Shown here: positions 35,832 through 46,619 of the stretch, in pieces
How positions within the stretch are numbered: position 1 is the stretch's first letter
Layout: each line of letters starts with the position of its first letter
Source: Dactylellina haptotyla
Lineage: Eukaryota; Ascomycota; Orbiliomycetes; Orbiliales; Orbiliaceae
Direction: 5' to 3'
NCBI GenBank assembly: GCA_031310005.1
Contig: CM062382.1
Coordinates: 1,798,001-1,862,000, forward strand
Length of the DNA stretch: 64,000 nucleotides
The notes under the pieces: model-generated
What the model saw: the letters and a program-made list of their open reading frames with translations, nothing else
Told to the model about the DNA's origin: nothing
Databases searched by the model: none
Position numbers and translations under genes: made by a program

Positions 35832-38800
35832 ATGGCCGCGCCGAACACCTCCTGGCGACCATGGGTTGCTATTTTACTTCTTTTAGCCTTTGCCGTTGGG
35901 CCAGCTGCTGCATTTGGCGCTGGTAACATCGCGTCCATCTCGAAAATTGAGGGGAAAAACTTCCGCCACGGAGACATCGAAGATGTCCTGAAAACTCTAC
36001 TGTTTCTCAAAGGTGGAAAATGGACTAGCAAACAAGTCAAGAGGGTTTATTTCGTATGCCATCGCATCGTCTTCATCCGCTTTGTTTTTTCGGGATACTC
36101 AGACTGACAACCTTCGAATAGGGCAACTGGTTACGTGATTACTCTCAGGCGCTCGACGTTGGAACTTTGAAGGGAGCACCAGCTGGCACAATCAGAATTC
36201 TGGTAAACATTTCCAAAATTATTTACTGGAGTGTGGTTCTAATGTCAACATCAATCATTTGGCAATAGGTTTCCGTTCTTGCCTTCTTATCATTTGGTTT
36301 CGGTAAGCGGCCTCCTACACCCTGCATAATCAACATCACTCTCATCTAACATACTGCAATAGCTACGGAAGAGTTTGAAGTAACGGACCAACGCCTCGGT
36401 GTATACCGTCCGGAAGAACATATTGACAACCCTAAAAACTATGCCGATAATATTGATGCTCGCCCCTACGACGCGAGACTACGACCGCCTGTTATGCGTG
36501 TTGAACTTGAAGTGGACCCTGCAACTGGTATGAAGAATTATATCGCCAACGAGCAAGGTGGCTGGGCTACATCTGCGGGTTACGTCAAATACTCGCTCGA
36601 TAGGTCTATCCACTTTGGAAGGCTATACACCTCTGGACAAGCAGGAATGCGTGGTAGATCGGAAGATCTATGCGAGGCTCTGAGATGCCTTGGACAAGCT
36701 TTGCACACCATGGAGGACTTTAGTGCGCATAGCAATTATTGTGAGTTGGTTTTGAGGGAGCTAGGATTCGATGCATTTCCTCATGTCGGCCACTCCACCC
36801 AAATCCATCTACACGGGAAGACTGTCTTCCCATTGGTCACAGGTCCGTATAAAAGGTGATTATCTAACTATGGTCTACTTACGTGCTAACGACCCCTTCA
36901 ATAGGAACCTTTGGGTCCACCGACTTTCTGCATAGCGTATGTGTACCCTGACTAAGTTGATGGGCAGCCTGAACATATCGCCTGCTAACCATATTATCGA
37001 ATGAATGTATTACAGGTTCTTGGAGAAGCCCAGGACAAGCTAACTCAGAACGAGCTTGAAGAGTTAGATTTGGCGATGGCGGAGGCTGAAGCAGAGGACA
37101 AAAAGCGTACCTCGGGTACCCGCGGCTTTGGGAGCAGCAGCGGAGGCAGTGATAGTGAAATCCTTAAAGCTCTTCTCTCACAATTACCGGGTACACAGGG
37201 ACTCGGAGAAGAATGTTCTCGTCTTCAAGCAGACTCCGATGCACAGTCTTTTGCCAACATGAGTATTAGTGGCACACGTGCTTTTGGGAGCTCTCAAGGG
37301 GGTTCTCATCAAGGAGGAGGCGGTACCGGTGGCGGCATCAGTAGCACTGTCAACGCTTATAACCCGGAGGCCTTGATGCAGCGTGTATGGCCGATCCTTC
37401 AGTTCCGAGACAAGGTTTTCCGTGCCATTGAGGCCGCAATCGAAAAGGTTCCCGGTCTCATCGATGTTGTTGAAAAGATTTCCGAGCTGCTCTCAGTCTT
37501 CATCTTTAGTCTACTAGCTCCAATCCTGCGACCTGTGATTGAACAAGTAGCATTGGAGTTAAAGAAAGGCTCAAGTGGTGTTTTGGACTCCTCTGCAGTA
37601 TGTTATCGTGCATCCATGCTCTTGTTGCTAACCGAATTTATACTGACAAAAAATTCTAGCATGCCCAATTCGAACCATGGAATGACCCTTTCTGTACTGA
37701 TCCGACACACTCTCTCCTGTCTAAGGACCATTTTTCAAACCGTTTGAACCAGCCATGCGGGCTTATCGCACAAGAAGTGGTCAAATATGTTGTCCCGCGT
37801 ATCGTGTTTGCTTGGGAAAACCCAAACACCCCATCCCAAATGGTTCTCGATGATGTTACTCGGATTTTCCATCACCCAGCAGCACGTGACTCGAGACTCG
37901 AGCTGCATACCAACATGTTTAAAGCTGTCCAAGACTGGGTTAATCGACTATCTGATCGAGGTGCTAGCCTAAAGTTCGCGCTCAGCTCCGAAGGTGTCCG
38001 CACTGGGAAAAACCACACGGACGGAGTTGTTGGTGGTGGGCATGAAGGCGGCCACGGTAAGGTCAAGGGTAGTGACCTTGATAAAGCACAGAGCCGTGTT
38101 AAGAATAAGAAGAAGGGGGATAATACCAACTTTGATCCATTTTCACAGATTGCCGGCGCTATTGGAGGGCAGCCACTGCAGAATATCCTTGGATCATTGA
38201 TCGGTGGCGCTGCCGGAGCTGGCGTTGCTTCTGAATATGGGAAATCAAGCAAAAAAGATAAATATAAAGACAGCCAAGGCTACGATGACTACGAGCGCTC
38301 TGACAAGAAAAAAGATAAAAAGGATAAGCATGATAAATATGACAAATATGACGACTACGACAAGCGTGAGCGCAGGAAGTCAAAAGATTATGATTATGAT
38401 AAATCTGAGAAGAAGCATAAATCAAAAGAGAAAAAAGAAAAGGTTAAGGATGACGATTATTACCGGCGAAAAGCCGAGAGAAAAGCGCGGAAGGAGCGAG
38501 AACGCGCAGAGGGGTATGGAGATAGAGACAGAGAGAGGTAAGCCCCGCGAGACCAATCTGTATCAAAAAAACCTTTATTGTCCTCTAACGAGAAACCTCG
38601 AAACAGAAAGCATAGACATAAGGAAAGATCCCGAGGTGTCGACGATGACGACGATGACGACGATAGCGACGATTCCGTAGCTGATTATGAACGCTCGAAG
38701 CACCACGACAAGCATAAGAACTCTGATAGTGAACCTTATAGGTTGCCTCGGACTCTAGATAGTGATGAATATCCGTCTCATCCCCCTTACCAACAACACC

Positions 38801-39222
38801 AGGACCCCTATGCCAGCGGATACGGCTACCAGCAATCACAACCTAGTGGAGCAGGATACTATGGTGGCGATACTGGACCTCAGGACTCATATGGGGCTCC
38901 CAGCCAGCACAAACAGCAATATAACACTATGCCCGGAGGCTTCCCGGCGGACCCAGGTTACCACACGGCTCCATACCCATCCGGGAATGCTCAGCCTTAC
39001 AATACTGGTAGTGGCTATGTGATTGGTGCTGATGGATCTGTTGGGCGTGAGAGAGACTACAGCCAGGACTATGATTATAGTTCAGGAAGAGACTTGAACT
39101 ATCCTGATGAGTCCGCTTATGGTGCTCCACCTCAACCACAGGACTTTGGTTATATTTCCGGCGGTAACGGTAGTTACAGTGGAGGTGGTCACTCCTATAA
39201 CAATACTTACGGCTACCATTGA
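35832..39222 (+). CDS. het-C: Heterokaryon incompatibility protein HET-C
   Basis: HET-C family, a secreted or membrane-associated protein whose allelic differences can trigger incompatibility after hyphal fusion in Neurospora; its basic function elsewhere is not settled. Exons: 35832-36053, 36122-36202, 36269-36302, 36363-36842, 36905-36936, 37016-37597, 37660-38537, 38607-39222; 974 residues. The N-terminal hydrophobic stretch VAILLLLAFAVGPAAAFGAG is a likely signal peptide or anchor. Family core: GNWLRDYSQALDVG, VYRPEEHIDNPKNYAD, CLGQALHTMEDFSAHSNYCE, HIS-rich GHSTQIH, and FEPWNDPFC. Two Gly/Ser-rich linkers (GFGSSSGGSDS and GGGTGGG) follow. After about residue 580 the protein becomes a Lys/Asp/Tyr-rich region (KYDKYDDYDKRERRK), an Asp run, then a Gly/Tyr/Gln-rich tail ending GYH. 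Exons as short as 32 and 34 nt are set by conserved sequence. Confidence 0.92.
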
Positions 39223-39445
39223 TAAATATAACAGCCCTAAGTTCCATTTCATATTTTTGTCTAAGGTAATTATTATTGCTAGGTTTGCGGCTAGTCTAGT
39301 ATAGGCTTGGTCTCGCAATCGATCTTTCTTTGGTATTAATTGTCAAATGATAAGCTTTTATACACAAAATTAAACTTCTGAACCTCTCTAACGGAGTCCT
39401 AAAGTAAGAGTGTGAAATTGTGTGCTTAAAATTCTAAACGCCTGT

Positions 39446-40596
39446 TCATTGTAGTTCCCTGAACAAAGAGAGAATACTCTTAACTCCGTGTATAGAATTG
39501 AGATCCGGCCCCTGTCCGGGAGTCCAAGAAGCATGGGCGAAGTCAATGAGTTTTAGATCTTCGACTTTTTTAACAGGGGGTTTGCTTTCGTCGTCGTCGT
39601 CGTCGTCGTCGTCATCCTCGTCTTCATCGTTGTCATCGCCTTCAGCCAAAGTGCCTTGTCCAGGCTCCTTGTCTTTTTCTAATTGCAGGGCCTGATCGAG
39701 TGCATCGGGATCCCCCTCGTAGACAAATAAAGTACTGGCAGAGTACATTCTGCTTTCTTGGTTTTCTAAAACTTTTTGAATTTCTTCGGCTTTGTCTGCG
39801 AACCGTTTGGCCAGTAGTTTCGATTGTTCTTCGGAGAGATCGCCAGAAAATAAAAACTCCTTAAATCCATCAATGGCATTGTCGGCGGTGAACTGTCTTC
39901 CATAGTTTTTGTCGTAAACTTGATAGTCGTATTTCGTGTTACCTTTCCAGACCTTCATGCCCGCGATACGCATGCCGAGGGGCCGGGAGGTTGTCTTATT
40001 AGCGACGTCGTCTAGACGAGCACGTTTCTCCAAGGGAGCCTCATCGTCCCATAATTGGGCGCCGAGCTTGACATCCATAACACACGGTTTGACGAAGCCA
40101 AATGTTAGATTCGACAGAACAATAGAAATCTCAAGCGGCTTTTTGACAGTAGCGTCGGAGCGAGCGCTACTTTCTCCCTGGTCCGAGGCTGGGAGGCTAG
40201 AAGCAACCGCCGGCACAGAGGGGACAAGAGGCTCGTCACTCCGAGCACTGGTAGTTTGAGAGTTCAATTGGAGGGTGCCCATGAAAGTGGGCATCCATTT
40301 GGCGAATGCGGTGTGAGATGCCGCGCTCTCATAAAAGGCGACTTCCTTGGGGAGGCATGGTTTTATGACGAGGGCACCCGATTCGTCACGCAAGACGCCC
40401 TCGCTGCGGCACGGATTTAGCAGCAAATTATATGAAGTTGCGACCTGAGAAATACGGATTGATGGATACACACACATGGATATCAATGGATATCATGCGG
40501 GTGAGGGGGGATCGGGGATCAAACTCACTGGCCGGCAGCAGCATGGCTGAATCTCTTAATGAGGGGGGGTGCCGCGAATTGAGAAGTGCTGGACAT
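39446..40596 (-). CDS. ARG82: Inositol polyphosphate multikinase (Ipk2/Arg82 family)
   Basis: Phosphorylates IP3 to IP5 in the nucleus and affects transcription and phosphate signalling (family knowledge). Exons in coding order: 40529-40596, 39446-40403; 341 residues. The N-terminus runs MSSTSQFAAPPLIKRFSHAA, then AGHEGVLRDESGALVIKPC across the intron, as expected for the family's GH-x-G-V motif; a longer uninterrupted open frame through the intron gives a different, non-conserved start. Seen: the kinase signature PCVMDVKLGAQLWDDEA (P-x3-D-x-K-x-G) near residue 127, TTSRPLGMRIAGMKVW, the C-terminal SASTLFVYEGD, a long Asp run encoded by a CGT-type repeat on the plus strand, and the metal-binding DFAHA near the end (family S-L-L/I-D-F-A). 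Divergent from ARB1. Confidence 0.93.
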
Positions 40597-41100
40597 AATG
40601 TGGATTTGCGGTAGGCACGCTATTTGGGAGAGTATCCGTGCAGAGTGTGTGAAGAAGCCAATAATAATGACAATCTGACAGGGCGTCGTTGGAGATGGTT
40701 GCACAGCACCCGCACCAGAACATGTTAACATGCCAACACAACAACGCCAACAGGGTGCGGTGCAGAGACGTTCCAGGCACAATATAAAAGCAGGATACAA
40801 GAAGGAGGATGGGAATCTTTCTGTGCTCCTGCGCTCCGTAGCCCGGCCCTGCCCACACTATTTAACCAGTTGCCTTCCCATTGTTGCCACTGTCATCTCC
40901 CCCCATCCAAGCCAGCCCTTTCGAACCAGTCAAGCTCGCTCTGATTTGATCCGGATAGATCTCGATACATATCGATATCTACATATACACATATCTAGAG
41001 CCTAGCAAGCTACGCAACATTAGCCTTCAGTGGCATCATCAGCTCCTCTCACCCTCTATTCTCTATCGTAGGCTATTCAGATAACAGAAAGGCTGCCATC
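40597..41100. promoter_or_regulatory. Divergent promoter of the ARG82-type and ARB1 genes
   Basis: 504 bases between two start codons on opposite strands. The half near ARB1 contains AT-rich ATATCGATATCTACATATACAC-like sequence; no gene is seen. Confidence 0.6.
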
Positions 41101-42528
41101 ATGGCCTCTCCAGACCCCATCGATGCAATCGTCAACCAGTTGGATTCTCTCACAACAAATACAACACGGACGGAAGCATCTGGTGGTGAACCTAGTATCG
41201 AAATCACCCAAACAACGCAAGCTGACAATCCCCTCGATGCTCAGAGTGCTCCAACCACTACTGCCCCCAAAAAGAAGAAAAAGAAGAGGAAGGGCGGCAA
41301 AGGCAAGACTCTACCGACTGGGTTTGAGGAAAACTTTGCAGAGGCGCCTTTGACGCCGGCGATTTTCAATCAAAATAAAGAGCTCTACAACCCGAGCAAG
41401 ACCGTTGCTGAGAGAATCGAAACAGCGGTTCAGAAATACAAGGCAAAGCGGAAATTCTCCGGTGCAAATGTGATCCGTGATCAAATCCTCAGAGACTATC
41501 TCCTCCTGGGGGGCATCAACACTGCTCAGAAACAATTTGGAGGTGTAGACCAGAAGTTCATACGTGAACATGATGCAGAAGAAATTGCGAGGTTTACGGC
41601 TACAGATTATGTTCCCGATAAGATGAAAAATATCGGTGTCGAAAGAATTGAGGAGCTGGACGACGATTTCGAAGAGCCGGAGTATGAGGTTGACTTTAAC
41701 TACGTGGTCCGTGGTTTCCTGTAGGTTCTTTCTTCAACCCTAACAATAACCACGACCTACCACTGATATACCTATCTTATAACAAGAACACACAGAGTGC
41801 CGTTCAGTTTCGGTATGAAGACAACGGAAAACATTGATGTTGCCGTCGGCACCATTAGGAATTTTCTGAACTGGATTATATACCACAATGTCTGTCCCGA
41901 GCATACAGATAACTTAAAACTGGCGCTCAAGACATGCGATATGGCAGCTCAAGAACTTCCAATCTGCTCTATTCTTTCTGACCAGTTCCCCGGTGAGCTC
42001 AACAAGGCTTGTTCGACTTTATTTGGTGGATACTGGAGTATGATTACTCCTCAATTGTGGGACCAGGTTGACGGAGAGGAAATAAAGAAAACCGAGCCTG
42101 GGTTTACATATGAGAAAGCGCGGTCAACCTACCAGGCCCTCCTGCCGGAGTTGCCGTTCCAAAACGAATCAGGAGATCTCCCAAAAGAAGTCTACCGAGA
42201 ATACGGCAGCCTTGAGGTCATTTCCACCTGGTTGCCAGAGCCGGGAAGTCCGCTTATCCTAGGTAAGATTCACTGCCAGTCATGGACACCGGAGGAATCC
42301 TCACCGATAGAATCGAAGTGGGGTGGTCCGGATGGCCTGACTCTACACTGTGAAAAGATTGTCGCCCAGTATGTCTATCCCAAGATGCATATTTGTTGCA
42401 CACTGCACGAGCTAGACAATGGGTTCATATATTTTGATGAGATCACTGGCGTCATGTGCTCTGACTTTTTAGAGATCAGGGACGACAAGGAACTTGAGGT
42501 GGACAGCGATGCTTTCGACTTCGATTGA
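41101..42528 (+). CDS. arb1: Argonaute siRNA chaperone complex subunit Arb1
   Basis: Arb1 binds Argonaute in the ARC complex of fission yeast, where it holds duplex siRNA and inhibits slicer activity on the way to heterochromatin (family knowledge). Exons: 41101-41720, 41796-42528; 450 residues. Seen: a disordered N-terminus with a Lys tract (PKKKKKKRKGGKGK, a likely nuclear localisation signal), then the family opening TGFEENFAEAPLTP, NPSKTVAERIETAVQKYK, YLLLGGINTAQKQFGG, a long conserved body with VPFSFGMKTTENIDVAVGTI and FLNWIIYHNVCPEHTDNL, CSTLFGGYWSM, and an acidic end. The intron is phase 2 and the junction restores RGFLVPFSFG. Its presence implies that an Argonaute and RNAi-type silencing exist in this organism (inference). 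Confidence 0.92.
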
Positions 42529-42792
42529 AAACGAACTGTCGCGGGAGTTGAAAACCAAGCCACGGTTATTAAATTTGCGAATAGTAATAAGCAGCTAAAA
42601 TGAAAAAGAAAAAATAATAGTAATAAATTTTCAACAGCGCGAAATTACGTAGAAATATATTGTGTAGGGGTGGGATATATCGTAGTATATCGTTCTATTG
42701 TTTGGAGAAATGATTATGATGTTATATTACATGTAGATGACTGTCGACACACATGGTTCCAATCACGCGAGATTATACCGCCGAGGGTTAGT

Positions 42793-43843
42793 TCAGACAA
42801 ATTCGCCAAACTCGTCATCAAATCCTGATCGAGAGGAAGTCGGAGGACCTGGTATTCCTGTAAAGGCGGTTTCAGATACCAATTCATTTTCCGTCATGCT
42901 CTGTCTCTTTTTCTTTACATCATCTGCGCTGGGTGGTGGGGGTAGGAAGGGTAGGGGGAATCCATTATTCGAATCCGATGATGCGGGTGGGGAAGCGGGT
43001 GGTCTCCGCCGGCCCTTATTCTATAGGTTATCGATCGTCAGTATCGTATCTTGGTGAGGAACCACAAAAAAGAAGAAAAAAAGAAGAAAAAAAGCATACC
43101 CCTATGCTAATACTTATCGTTTCGCCCTCTTTCAACGAGTAGTCCTTTGGTTCGGCGTTCAGAATAGATGCTGCTGTGAACGCCCCGGGCTGGCCGGGGG
43201 CGGTCTTCCCTGTTCCGTAGGAAGTTTTCCCAGCTTCGCTTGGTCCGCCGGCCGGGTCATCCATATTACTGTGCCTGCGCACCTCTTGCAAGCATACATT
43301 GAAATCAAATGCATCGGATCGCTCCTCGAAGCCAATTCCGAGGAATGCGCGGCGGGCGCCGTCGACAACACGGAGGGCAAAGAAGCGAGAGGAGTCGGTC
43401 ACGGGGGTAACGCAAAAGGGACCCTGCGAGTGTACGGGTTAGGCGAAGGATAAGAAAGAGGAGGAAGGGAAAAAGAGAGAGAGGAGAGGTAAGGGGAGCA
43501 GAGGGGTCGCTGGAATGTATGACGTGTTACAAATCCGCGCATGTCGACCGGGAACGCCTGAGTTTCTTAACATTTTGAAACGGGGTGAATTGCGTACCTC
43601 ATACGGGCCATTGGCGAACAGCTCGCCGGACTGGGGATCTTCGAGTTTGATATCTGTCTTGAGATTTCCGCCATCGATATCGGAAGTTTCGATGACGCGG
43701 ATCCTGGCCGTGAAGATGACAGATGCCGGGTCCTCAATGCGCCAGTCGGAAGCCTTGTAGCCTTTGTTTGCCGTTAGCGGGGGGACGGCGTAACAATGAA
43801 CCTTGCCGAGGAATAGGACGTTTTCAATCTTTTCGTCGGCCAT
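42793..43843 (-). CDS. NECAP-type endocytic adaptor-binding protein
   Basis: NECAP family: a PH-like domain protein that binds AP-2 and acts in clathrin-mediated endocytosis (family knowledge from animals). Exons in coding order: 43598-43843, 43100-43423, 42793-43020; 265 residues. Seen: [40 protein letters not shown], the signature [51 protein letters not shown] and [15 protein letters not shown], which ends the domain. The C-terminal tail is Pro/Ser-rich and ends FDDEFGEFV, an acidic aromatic motif of the kind recognised by adaptor ear domains in NECAP relatives (WVQF in animals). Start context is ATG GCC. Divergent from GCN3. Confidence 0.9.
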
Positions 43844-44611
43844 GGCGGGGGGTTGTGTGGGGGGGGGTTCGCGTTATATTGACGGGGGGAGCATGATGGA
43901 GGAGGAGGATGGAAGTGTAGTAGTGGCAGCAGCAGCAGCGGTAGCCAGTATTTGTAGTATAGCTTGCATCGAAGCTATTATAGCAGCGGCGGCGGCTTGG
44001 TGTCTCAGGAAGGGAGCTTGGGGCAGCGAGAAAAGACCCAACATGCAACCTGGCAGGCAAGTGCTGGCACCGCGCCTGTGATTGGCTGCGGTTCCAGGGT
44101 GCAGCGTGCCTGCCAGCAGGGGTGCTCGGTGGCGGGGTATATTGATCTCTTGATCTCTTGACCTAGCTAACGAGGTGCTTGCGTTCTCGGATTGCTTCCG
44201 GCACTCCGGTATGGCATTTCTGGGCAAAGGGACAGGCTCGTATATACAATATATACATATATATATACACACACATAACAGATAGATATACATTAGTGTG
44301 TACAGCTCTGTCCGGGTGCGAGACTGCGGTTCCAGCTCCGGCGCGATGTGTTGCGGGTGAGGTTGGCTTATCGATAAGCCGCCCGCCGCCCAACACATCG
44401 CCGCCCCATCCCACAAAGAAATCGATGCATCTCTTTGGCGCTCGATACTTCTTCGTAGCTTGCCTGCATCTCTCATCAACGAAACCATAACCACCACCAC
44501 CACCACCACCACCACCGCAACCTTCTCAACCTTCTCAACCGCCAAAAGCCCAGCTGGCGTGCGTTTTTGACGACAAATCTGCGGTATACTCTCAGGGGAG
44601 CGAAGGTCATA
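43844..44611. promoter_or_regulatory. Divergent promoter of the NECAP and GCN3 genes
   Basis: 768 bases with GC-rich and microsatellite patches: a TA/CA run near 44245-44275 and a CCA repeat near 44491-44516 in the presumed GCN3 leader. Open frames such as the minus-strand one spanning 43874-44545 follow these repeats and are not supported. Confidence 0.6.
44491..44516. repeat. CCA trinucleotide repeat in the GCN3 leader
   Basis: About nine CCA units, followed by two tandem copies of CTTCTCAAC, lie about 100 bases before the GCN3 start codon. Confidence 0.85.
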
Positions 44612-46128
44612 ATGGCCGCTGTTGCTGTGCCAGGTGAGTCACGTTCTTTCCTCTCCCCAAAACCCGACGGCCGCACTGACCCCGGCATCGATCGCTCCAG
44701 AGGCGCCCAAGCTTCAGGTCGCTGTCCCAAGCGATGGTGAGCCAGCTGCCCAACTCGATCTTCCGACTAAGTCTGGTGTGATCCGCCTGAACACCGGCGA
44801 ATTCGAGTGAGCTGCCACCATATCCTCAACCGGTGAAGCGTCAACATCAATCGACTAATTCGCTACCGTCGAAAATGCAGTATTCGATCCGTCTATCTTA
44901 CCTATCTTCGAAATGATAACGATCTTAGTATGGCCCATATCCCCCACCAGCCTTTAGTGTGTAGATCCCTATCTAGCTCGAATATTGATCTTTCTCGCCT
45001 TGCCGGTAGCTATGCCTGTCGCCGCAATCAAATCGCTGGTTGACCTCGTCGAACGAATTAATGCGCAAACCACCGCCGAGTTTCTTGACGTGTTAAACAA
45101 AGGGATCAATGCTCTCAAAGACTCCATTCGGAACCCGATATCGCTCTCCGCTGGCTGCGACTTGTTCCTCCGGTTTATCGTCAGATTCCTCCGTCACTCG
45201 CAATCTCTCCCACGTCTCGTCACTCATCTGAAGCAGAGTTACAAGCTTTTTGATCTGAGAGCTAAGGACTCTCGAACCAAAATTGCTAAACTAGGATCCA
45301 GTTTCATTACTGATGGCTGTACCGTCCTTACAATCTCTTTCAGCAGAATAGTACTTGGTATGATGACGGATGCTCTCAAGAAGCACATCAGATTCAAAGT
45401 CATTGTTACAGAGGGTGCTGGAGGAAAGCGACTGGCCTCAATACTGAGATCAAAGGGAGTCCCTGTGGCGATCGTACCCGAGGGAGCCGTCGGATATGCG
45501 ATGAGTACTGTTGATATCGTGTTGATCGGAGCGGAAGGCGTGGTTGAAAACGGGGGCATTATCAACGGTCAGTCAGATCCAGATGAAAACTAGATAACGT
45601 CGCCGTATGAACCTAACATGCTCTGAAAAAAGTCCTTGGGACCTTCCAAATGGCCACTCTCGCCAAAGCTGCGGGAAAGAGCGTTTACGCAGTGTGCGAG
45701 ACCCACAAGTTCGTCCGCTTGTACCCAATCAATGGTAAAACCTGCATTCTTTCGTTGGCACCTCTCGATTTTGAAAACCAGTTGACTGAAGACCTCTGTT
45801 TTGTACAGCGTTTGACCTCCCTATCACACAAACTGTTGTCAATTTTTCAACGGAGGACGCGGGTGACCAAAAGCCGGCTGAAAAGGATACTATCGAAGAA
45901 GCCGAACGCATTGGGAACGACCGTTTTGTTGATTTTACGCCACCTACGCTTTTGACTGCTATCATTACCGAAGCCGGTGTTCTCACTCCAAGGTAACTTA
46001 TTGCTCTTGTTTCCCCCTCCTCCCTCTCGACTTGTGGGGCCACCCACACCGAGGGCTTTTGCTAACTACCACCCTTGATTCACTTCCACAGCTCGGTCAG
46101 CGAAGAACTCTTGAAAATCTGGTTTTAG
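44612..46128 (+). CDS. GCN3: Translation initiation factor eIF2B alpha subunit (Gcn3)
   Basis: Regulatory alpha subunit of eIF2B, the guanine nucleotide exchange factor for eIF2; senses phosphorylated eIF2 in general amino-acid control. Exons: 44612-44633, 44701-44806, 44881-44927, 45010-45567, 45633-45734, 45809-45992, 46092-46128; 351 residues. After a Pro/Ala/Leu start come YLTYLRNDNDLTMPVAAIKS, NPISLSAGCDLFLRF, TISFSRIVLGMM (a normally conserved Ser-Arg-x-V element), FKVIVTEGAGG, IVPEGAVGYAMSTVDIVLIG, NGGIINVLGTFQMATLAK, YAVCETHKFVRLYPIN and the C-terminal VDFTPPTLLTAIITEAGVLT, ending KIWF. Seven exons, two under 50 nt. A small acidic insert (TEDAGDQKPAEKDTIEEAE) lies before the C-terminal block. 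Confidence 0.94.
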
Positions 46129-46619
46129 AAGTGTAAAAACGTGCGCGACTGATGAAATGATCGTATACCCTTTCCATTCTCATAAAACTGGCGTTTTGGA
46201 GTTCCCTATTTTACGTCCCGCCTGCATTTCCCTGATCCTTTGAACGAACACTTGAAATCCTTCTCTGTGCCCCAACCCTCTGGTAAAAAGTTAGCACTGG
46301 GTCGCACTGGAAGGCATATGTGTGGTCCGGCATTGGGGACGAACCGCAGAGAAGCTGGCACGGCCGCATAGAGAGAGATGTCCTTGTAAATAAATCCATA
46401 AAATGGAGTCCATCGAGACATTCGAACCACTTCCATAATTGTGAATGTGCATGCGTTGGCTGCGTTGCGATCCGAGCTGGCTGGCTGGCTGGGCTCTGCG
46501 CGTAGGCCGTTTGTTCGGCCGGGGCTTCGAATATAAAAAAAGGCATTACCACACCATCCCCAGTCCGACATCTATCCAGTACCAGAAACCAAGAATACCC
46601 CCCCGCAGAATCCGTAACG
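46129..46619. other. GCN3 3' region / stomatin-like gene promoter
   Basis: No gene is recognised. The overlapping open frames on both strands near 46206-46762 are compositional. Confidence 0.5.

Noticed and set aside
39498-39695. Plus-strand Ser-rich frame
   Set aside because: It is the antisense translation of the Asp repeat in the inositol polyphosphate kinase gene.
43874-44545. 223-codon minus-strand frame between the NECAP and GCN3 genes
   Set aside because: It runs through CCA, TA and alanine-type repeats and overlaps the GCN3 leader; no domain is seen.
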